Assembly (NCBI GenBank): GCA_038230275.1
Contig: JBBRNO010000137.1
Span: forward strand, 1-18,038
Length of the DNA stretch: 18,038 bases
Origin: JANXXV01 sp038230275
Lineage (GTDB): Bacteria > Acidobacteriota > Terriglobia > Bryobacterales > Bryobacteraceae
Reading direction: 5' to 3'
In this document: in pieces, positions 14,860-18,038 of the stretch
How positions within the stretch are numbered: the stretch's first letter is position 1
Layout: each line of letters opens with the position of its first letter
The notes under the pieces: model-generated
Databases searched by the model: none
The model's input: the letters and a program-made list of their open reading frames with translations, nothing else
What the model was told of the DNA's origin: nothing
Made by a program: the position numbers and the translations under genes

Positions 14860-15678
14860 ATGGACATATTCAATGCAGTCATCGGTTCGCTGTTGGGGTG
14901 GTTCTACGCGGGCCTCGCATTTCTGCCGCCTAGTGCGCCGTTGGTAATACTCTCGGTCCTGGGCGGAGCCGGAATGCTATGGGTGTTTAAGCGCACCTCC
15001 AACCCAGCCAGAATCCGCACCGTGAAGCGGCTGGTGCAAGCGCATCTTTTGGAAATGCGGCTGTTTCGCGATGAACCGGGCGTGGTGTGGCAAGCACAAA
15101 AATCGCTGCTGACTTCCAACGCCCGCTATATGGGGCTGATGCTGCAACCGGCAATTTGGGTAGCTGTCCCGCTTACCTTGTTGTTTTTCCACCTGGAAGG
15201 GTTTGAAGGCCGAGCGCCGTTGCCGTTGGATCGCGATGCGATTGTCACCATGGGCATGAAGGCGCCGGTCGATACCAGCGCGGCGGCGCCAGTAATGACA
15301 GCCCCAGCAGGAATCGTTGCCTCTACGCCGCCGGTGCGCGTACTCGGCGAAAAGCAGATCAGTTGGCGCATTCGCCCCACAGCCGCGGTCTCCGGAAGCC
15401 TGCGGTTCGCCATTGGTGGCGAGACGCTAGAGAAAAGAATCGAGACCGGACCAAGCGCGCGGTTCGTTCCGGGTCTGCGGACCAGTTCGATCCTGCAATC
15501 GATCTGGCATCCCGACGAGCAGCGCATCCAGTCCTCCGCCGTCGATTGGATTGATGTACGCTACCCCGACACCAACGTCGCCATCTTTGGAATCCAGCTA
15601 CATTGGATCCTCTGGTTCACCATCATCTCCATGGTATTCGCGCTCGTGTTCAGGAAGCGCTTCGGGGTGGTACTCTGA
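14860..15678 (+). CDS. membrane protein of unknown function, faintly EMC3/Oxa1-like
   Basis: A 272-residue protein. Hydrophobic segments lie at about 7-22, 26-44, 92-112 and 243-264. Between the second and third is a basic, helical stretch (R-I-R-T-V-K-R-L-V-Q-A-H-L-L-E-M-R-L-F, then Q-K-S-L-L-T-S-N-A-R-Y-M) leading into a Q-P-A-I-W-V-A-V-P-L helix. This order recalls the cytosolic coiled helix followed by a membrane helix in Oxa1/EMC3/DUF106 proteins. Residues about 115-240 form a probably extracytoplasmic beta-rich domain not found in those families. The resemblance is weak and no insertase activity can be claimed. It follows the lipoprotein gene by 10 nt and precedes the RHH-like gene by 12 nt, so it is part of the same operon and may handle or position the AP enzymes. 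Confidence 0.6.
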   Translation: MDIFNAVIGSLLGWFYAGLAFLPPSAPLVILSVLGGAGMLWVFKRTSNPARIRTVKRLVQAHLLEMRLFRDEPGVVWQAQKSLLTSNARYMGLMLQPAIWVAVPLTLLFFHLEGFEGRAPLPLDRDAIVTMGMKAPVDTSAAAPVMTAPAGIVASTPPVRVLGEKQISWRIRPTAAVSGSLRFAIGGETLEKRIETGPSARFVPGLRTSSILQSIWHPDEQRIQSSAVDWIDVRYPDTNVAIFGIQLHWILWFTIISMVFALVFRKRFGVVL

Positions 15679-15690
15679 GGATCGTAAGCC

Positions 15691-15882
15691 ATGTTGAAAC
15701 CAACCATTAAACTAAACAAAGAGCTGTGGGCGAAAGTAAAGAAGTGCTCGGAGGCCGGCGGCTATAGCTCGCCCGAAGAATTTGTAGAACACGTGCTGGA
15801 AAAGGAACTAGCCGTATTCGAAGAGAGCGAGTCGGACGAGGAAATCGCCCGCAAGCTGAAAGGCCTGGGCTACCTCGAATAG
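15691..15882 (+). CDS. small ribbon-helix-helix-like protein
   Basis: A 63-residue protein. The first 50 residues fit a ribbon-helix-helix fold: a beta strand (K-P-T-I-K-L-N), helix A (K-E-L-W-A-K-V-K-K-C-S-E-A-G), then Y-S-S-P-E-E-F-V-E-H-V-L-E-K-E-L as helix B. Such proteins bind palindromic operators as dimers and often control their own operon. The last 14 residues (E-E-I-A-R-K-L-K-G-L-G-Y-L-E) form an acidic/basic tail ending in the same pattern as the sulfatase-fold protein at 7702-9870. It is the last gene of the five-gene run, with GAGGA upstream of the ATG. A regulatory role is likely, but a non-DNA-binding adaptor role is possible because the strand has few basic residues. Confidence 0.65.
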   Translation: MLKPTIKLNKELWAKVKKCSEAGGYSSPEEFVEHVLEKELAVFEESESDEEIARKLKGLGYLE

Positions 15883-15905
15883 GCTGGTTCCCCACAATTC
15901 TCAGA

Positions 15906-16529
15906 TTACCGATTATCGTGGTAATGCACGCCCTTCCTGTTTCGACCGCGGTCCGCATCACCCACACGCAACGTGCGATCCAGCCGGAACGTCAGCAGCG
16001 ATTCGGCTGGCACGCTCACCCGGCGGCCTCGCGTTGCCGTTTGCCCAATGGCGCCTGCTCCGCCGCCCGCGAGGGCGCCAATAGCGGCACCTTTTCCGCC
16101 CCCGGCAATAGCCCCAATAATGCTACCGATGACGGCCCCGCCGCCGGCATATTTTGCCGTGCGTTGATTCGCCCCAACGCCGTCTTTATCGGTACCTTGA
16201 GACGAAATGACCTCATCGGTCGTGCTCACTACGTAACGCCGCCCGTCCACGTTAACTGATTCCAGATCAAGCTGCAGTTCCCGATTGGAAGTGCCGCGAA
16301 TGATCAACTCGGCGTCGGCGCCACGCCGGATCACCACATTCCCGGATCCATCCCGAACGTCCCGATCCACTACCGCGCTGTAGATTCTTCCTTGATTGGT
16401 GTTCTTAGCTTCAATCCTGCCGTTGGTGCGAACTGTGATCTCCGTGCCGGATGGCACTCTATCTTGCTGACCCCACGCGCTCACCCCCACTGCTACCGTT
16501 AGCGCCGCTACATATCGTAAGTTCTTCAT
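15906..16529 (-). CDS. exported glycine-zipper protein
   Basis: 207 residues using the ATG at 16529, preferred over an upstream start at 16631. It gives a proper signal peptide (M-K-N-L-R-Y, then a hydrophobic run, ending A-W-G-Q-Q near 20) and has GGAG about 8 nt upstream. The mature N-terminal part (about 25-125) is a beta-rich domain beginning V-P-S-G-T-E-I-T-V-R-T, often seen in Acidobacteria. Residues about 128-163 are a glycine zipper (G-G-G-A-V-I-G-S-I-I-G-A-I-A-G-G-G-K-G), which could insert in a membrane or self-associate. The end repeats V-P-A-E-S-L-L-T-F-R-L-D, a duplicate of the domain's edge strand. The function is unknown; an outer-membrane or periplasmic structural role is plausible. 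It follows the DUF2809 gene by 38 nt on the same strand. Confidence 0.75.
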   Translation of the reverse strand: MKNLRYVAALTVAVGVSAWGQQDRVPSGTEITVRTNGRIEAKNTNQGRIYSAVVDRDVRDGSGNVVIRRGADAELIIRGTSNRELQLDLESVNVDGRRYVVSTTDEVISSQGTDKDGVGANQRTAKYAGGGAVIGSIIGAIAGGGKGAAIGALAGGGAGAIGQTATRGRRVSVPAESLLTFRLDRTLRVGDADRGRNRKGVHYHDNR

Positions 16530-16567
16530 AGTGATTCTCCAGAAGTGTATAAGCACGTAGGAGGCCA

Positions 16568-16963
16568 CTAGTCGGGTTTGGAGGTGACGTTCGTTCTTGA
16601 ACTGTTGGCAAAATCCACTAGGTAAATGCATCCGATGCCCACTGCGTACGCCAGCAGATCCAGGAAGCTAAATTCCGTCCCCAGCAGCCGCGCACAGATT
16701 CGAACAAGGAGTCGCCCACTCGTAAGCATTCGGGCCGGAATCATCGTCAGTTGGAAGACTTCCAGGATGGTCATTACGGCCATTGCCGGCAGGGCCACCG
16801 CGGCAGTTCTCCAAATCAGCCGCAAGACGACGTAGACCATCGCCGCATATAACGCGTCGCCCAGGTACTTGTCAAAAACCACCAACCCCGTATGCACGAC
16901 TCGCGAAAGGATTCCTGCCGCTACGATGCCAACGAAGCACAAGATCCAAGACGCGCGCGGCAT
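16568..16963 (-). CDS. DUF2809-family membrane protein
   Basis: A 131-residue, strongly hydrophobic protein with about four membrane helices (about 5-22, 36-50, 53-72 and 97-116). The segment A-V-M-T-I-L-E-V-F-Q-L followed by L-L-G-T-E-F-S-F-L-D-L-L-A-Y-A-V-G-I-G matches the DUF2809 pattern, where E-x-x-Q and S/D-L-x-A-Y-x-x-G are conserved. The function of the family is not established. It lies upstream of the glycine-zipper gene on the same strand and is divergent from tag, with a 49-bp shared control region. Confidence 0.75.
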   Translation of the reverse strand: MPRASWILCFVGIVAAGILSRVVHTGLVVFDKYLGDALYAAMVYVVLRLIWRTAAVALPAMAVMTILEVFQLTMIPARMLTSGRLLVRICARLLGTEFSFLDLLAYAVGIGCIYLVDFANSSRTNVTSKPD

Positions 16964-17012
16964 CGCTCTATCCTACCAGCGGCCGATCTCGGCGAAGGTT
17001 TACGCTAAACCT

Positions 17013-17576
17013 ATGAACACGATTCGGTGTAAGTGGGCGGCGAACGATCTTTCCATCCCCTACCACGACCAGGAGTGGGGTGTTCCTCAGCACGACGACG
17101 CCAAGCTGTTCGAGTTTCTGATCCTCGAAGCCGCGCAAGCCGGACTCAGTTGGGACACGATTCTGAAGAAGCGGGAAAGCTATCGCGCGGCCTTTCACGG
17201 TTTCGACGTGGAAAGGGTGGCCCGCTATTCGGATTCCGATATCACACGATTGATGAACGACGCTGGTATTGTGCGCAACCGGCTGAAGGTTGGGTCTGCG
17301 ATCGGCAACGCGAAGCTGTTTCTCGGCGTGCAGAAGGAGTTCGGCAGCTTCGACCGCTATATCTGGGGATTCGTGGGCGGCAAGCCGCGGATCAATGGCT
17401 GGCAAAGTCACGAACACGTGCCCGCTTCCACAGCCGAATCGGACGCCATGAGCCGCGCTCTGAAGAAACGAGGGTTTCGCTTCGTGGGAACCACCATTTG
17501 TTATGCGTTCATGCAGGCCACTGGCATGGTGAACGACCACACGGTGAACTGCTTCCGTTTCAACGTCAGCGTGTAA
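17013..17576 (+). CDS. tag: DNA-3-methyladenine glycosylase I
   Basis: 187 residues using the ATG at 17013. A longer in-frame start at 16869 would run through the divergent DUF2809 gene and adds residues with no family match. The protein removes 3-methyladenine from alkylated DNA as the first step of base-excision repair. It follows E. coli Tag closely: C6 and H18 in the N-terminal R-C-K-W...P-Y-H-D-Q-E-W-G-V-P segment, and His and Cys in V-N-D-H-T-V-N-C near the end, form the zinc site. L-E-A-A-Q-A-G-L-S-W contains the conserved catalytic-pocket Glu, and K-K-R-G-F-R-F-V-G-T-T-I-C-Y is nearly identical to the E. coli sequence. All expected key residues are present. The 3' end overlaps the convergent aroA gene by 11 nt. 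Confidence 0.93.
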   Translation: MNTIRCKWAANDLSIPYHDQEWGVPQHDDAKLFEFLILEAAQAGLSWDTILKKRESYRAAFHGFDVERVARYSDSDITRLMNDAGIVRNRLKVGSAIGNAKLFLGVQKEFGSFDRYIWGFVGGKPRINGWQSHEHVPASTAESDAMSRALKKRGFRFVGTTICYAFMQATGMVNDHTVNCFRFNVSV

Positions 17577-18038
17577 TGGAGCGCAACGTCGAATAGAACT
17601 CGGGGTAAGATACGGACGCGGCATCGGCATTATCGATGCTGCAATCGCCGTCCGCCGCAAGCGCAGCCACCGCGCACGCCATCGCAATGCGGTGGTCGCC
17701 GAAGGAATCCAACTCCGCGCCGTGGAATTTCTGCCCGCCGGGAACGTGGAATCCATCCTCCAGGACTTCCATGGTCACACCCATGCGCGAGAAGTTCTCA
17801 GCCATGGTGGCAATGCGATCGGTCTCTTTGATGCGCAGCTCGGAAGCATCGCGCACGGTAAGCCCCGTTTCGCTAAGGGCTCCCAGGACGGCGAGCACCG
17901 GGATTTCGTCAATCACCGCTGCCGTGAGAGCCTTTTCGAGTAGTCCGCCGGTGATCCTGCCGCCACGAACTTTCAGGTTGCCGATCAGTTCGCCGCCCAT
18001 CTCCTGAATCATGGGGACCTTAATGTCGGCACCCATCG
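17566..18038 (-). CDS. aroA: 3-phosphoshikimate 1-carboxyvinyltransferase (EPSP synthase), C-terminal part
   Basis: The last 157 or so codons of aroA; the reading frame is open to the window edge, so the N-terminal two thirds lie outside. The enzyme joins phosphoenolpyruvate to shikimate 3-phosphate in the cytosol, the sixth step of chorismate synthesis. Diagnostic motifs are E-L-R-I-K-E-T-D-R-I (the PEP-binding K/E/D/R segment), G-D-H-R-I-A-M-A and the end V-S-Y-P-E-F-Y-S-T-L. MurA, the homologous UDP-GlcNAc enzyme, lacks these, so the assignment is firm. The stop codon at 17566-17568 lies within the convergent tag gene. Confidence 0.93.
   Translation of the reverse strand, partial: MGADIKVPMIQEMGGELIGNLKVRGGRITGGLLEKALTAAVIDEIPVLAVLGALSETGLTVRDASELRIKETDRIATMAENFSRMGVTMEVLEDGFHVPGGQKFHGAELDSFGDHRIAMACAVAALAADGDCSIDNADAASVSYPEFYSTLRSITR

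Noticed and set aside
16869..17012. Upstream extension of tag
   Set aside because: It would overlap the divergent DUF2809 gene by 95 bp and add residues absent from known Tag proteins; the ATG at 17013 puts the zinc Cys at position 6 as expected.

Overview
The window looks like a chromosomal segment of a moderately GC-rich soil-type bacterium, most likely an acidobacterium of the Solibacter/Bryobacter kind. This is an inference from gene families: a heme-binding Planctomycete-type cytochrome fused to ankyrin repeats, a secreted glycine-zipper protein of a type I associate with Acidobacteria, and clusters of sulfatase-like alkaline-phosphatase-superfamily (AP) enzymes. No rRNA or other phylogenetic marker is present to settle it.

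Layout. (1) 221-2476: one large exported cytochrome/ankyrin/toroid protein. (2) 2451-6938: an accessory, partly decayed island. It begins with a tyrosine-integrase N-terminal stub and the 5' half of a tRNA-Thr gene. It then holds a nested inverted-repeat block, an intact Fic-family gene with AT-richer coding, a degenerate tRNA-Leu, and a frameshifted stub of a TOTE-type primase gene. It ends with an intact AbiEi/AbiEii type IV toxin-antitoxin pair whose promoter carries a perfect 10-bp palindrome touching the start codon. (3) 7128-9870, minus strand: a membrane-anchored sulfatase-fold enzyme overlapping a small Spy/CpxP-like secreted protein. (4) 9968-15882, plus strand: a tightly packed five-gene run consisting of a short cytosolic sulfatase-fold protein, two tandem paralogous AP-superfamily phosphodiesterase-like proteins (one membrane-anchored, one lipoprotein), a membrane protein with faint EMC3/Oxa1-like layout, and a small ribbon-helix-helix-like protein. 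(5) 15906-18038: glycine-zipper exported protein and DUF2809 membrane protein (minus), tag (plus) and the 3' part of aroA (minus, running off the right edge).

How the genes fit together. Genes 9968-15882 overlap by 4 and 1 nt or are spaced by 10-12 nt, so they are probably co-transcribed and translationally coupled. The divergent sulfatase-fold gene at 9870 shares a 97-bp intergenic region with them, containing an imperfect palindrome centred on TCATATGA. All four AP-superfamily proteins carry Thr or Ser where a true sulfatase carries the formylglycine Cys, so they are better read as phosphodiesterases or phosphotransferases of the cell envelope than as sulfatases. The divergent sulfatase-fold protein and the small RHH-like protein both end in the same tail pattern, L-K-x-L-G-Y-hydrophobic-E/Q. 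The accessory island looks like a graveyard of conflict and defence systems in which only Fic and AbiE remain intact.

All family assignments come from reading the translated sequences and remembered family motifs. No database search was run.
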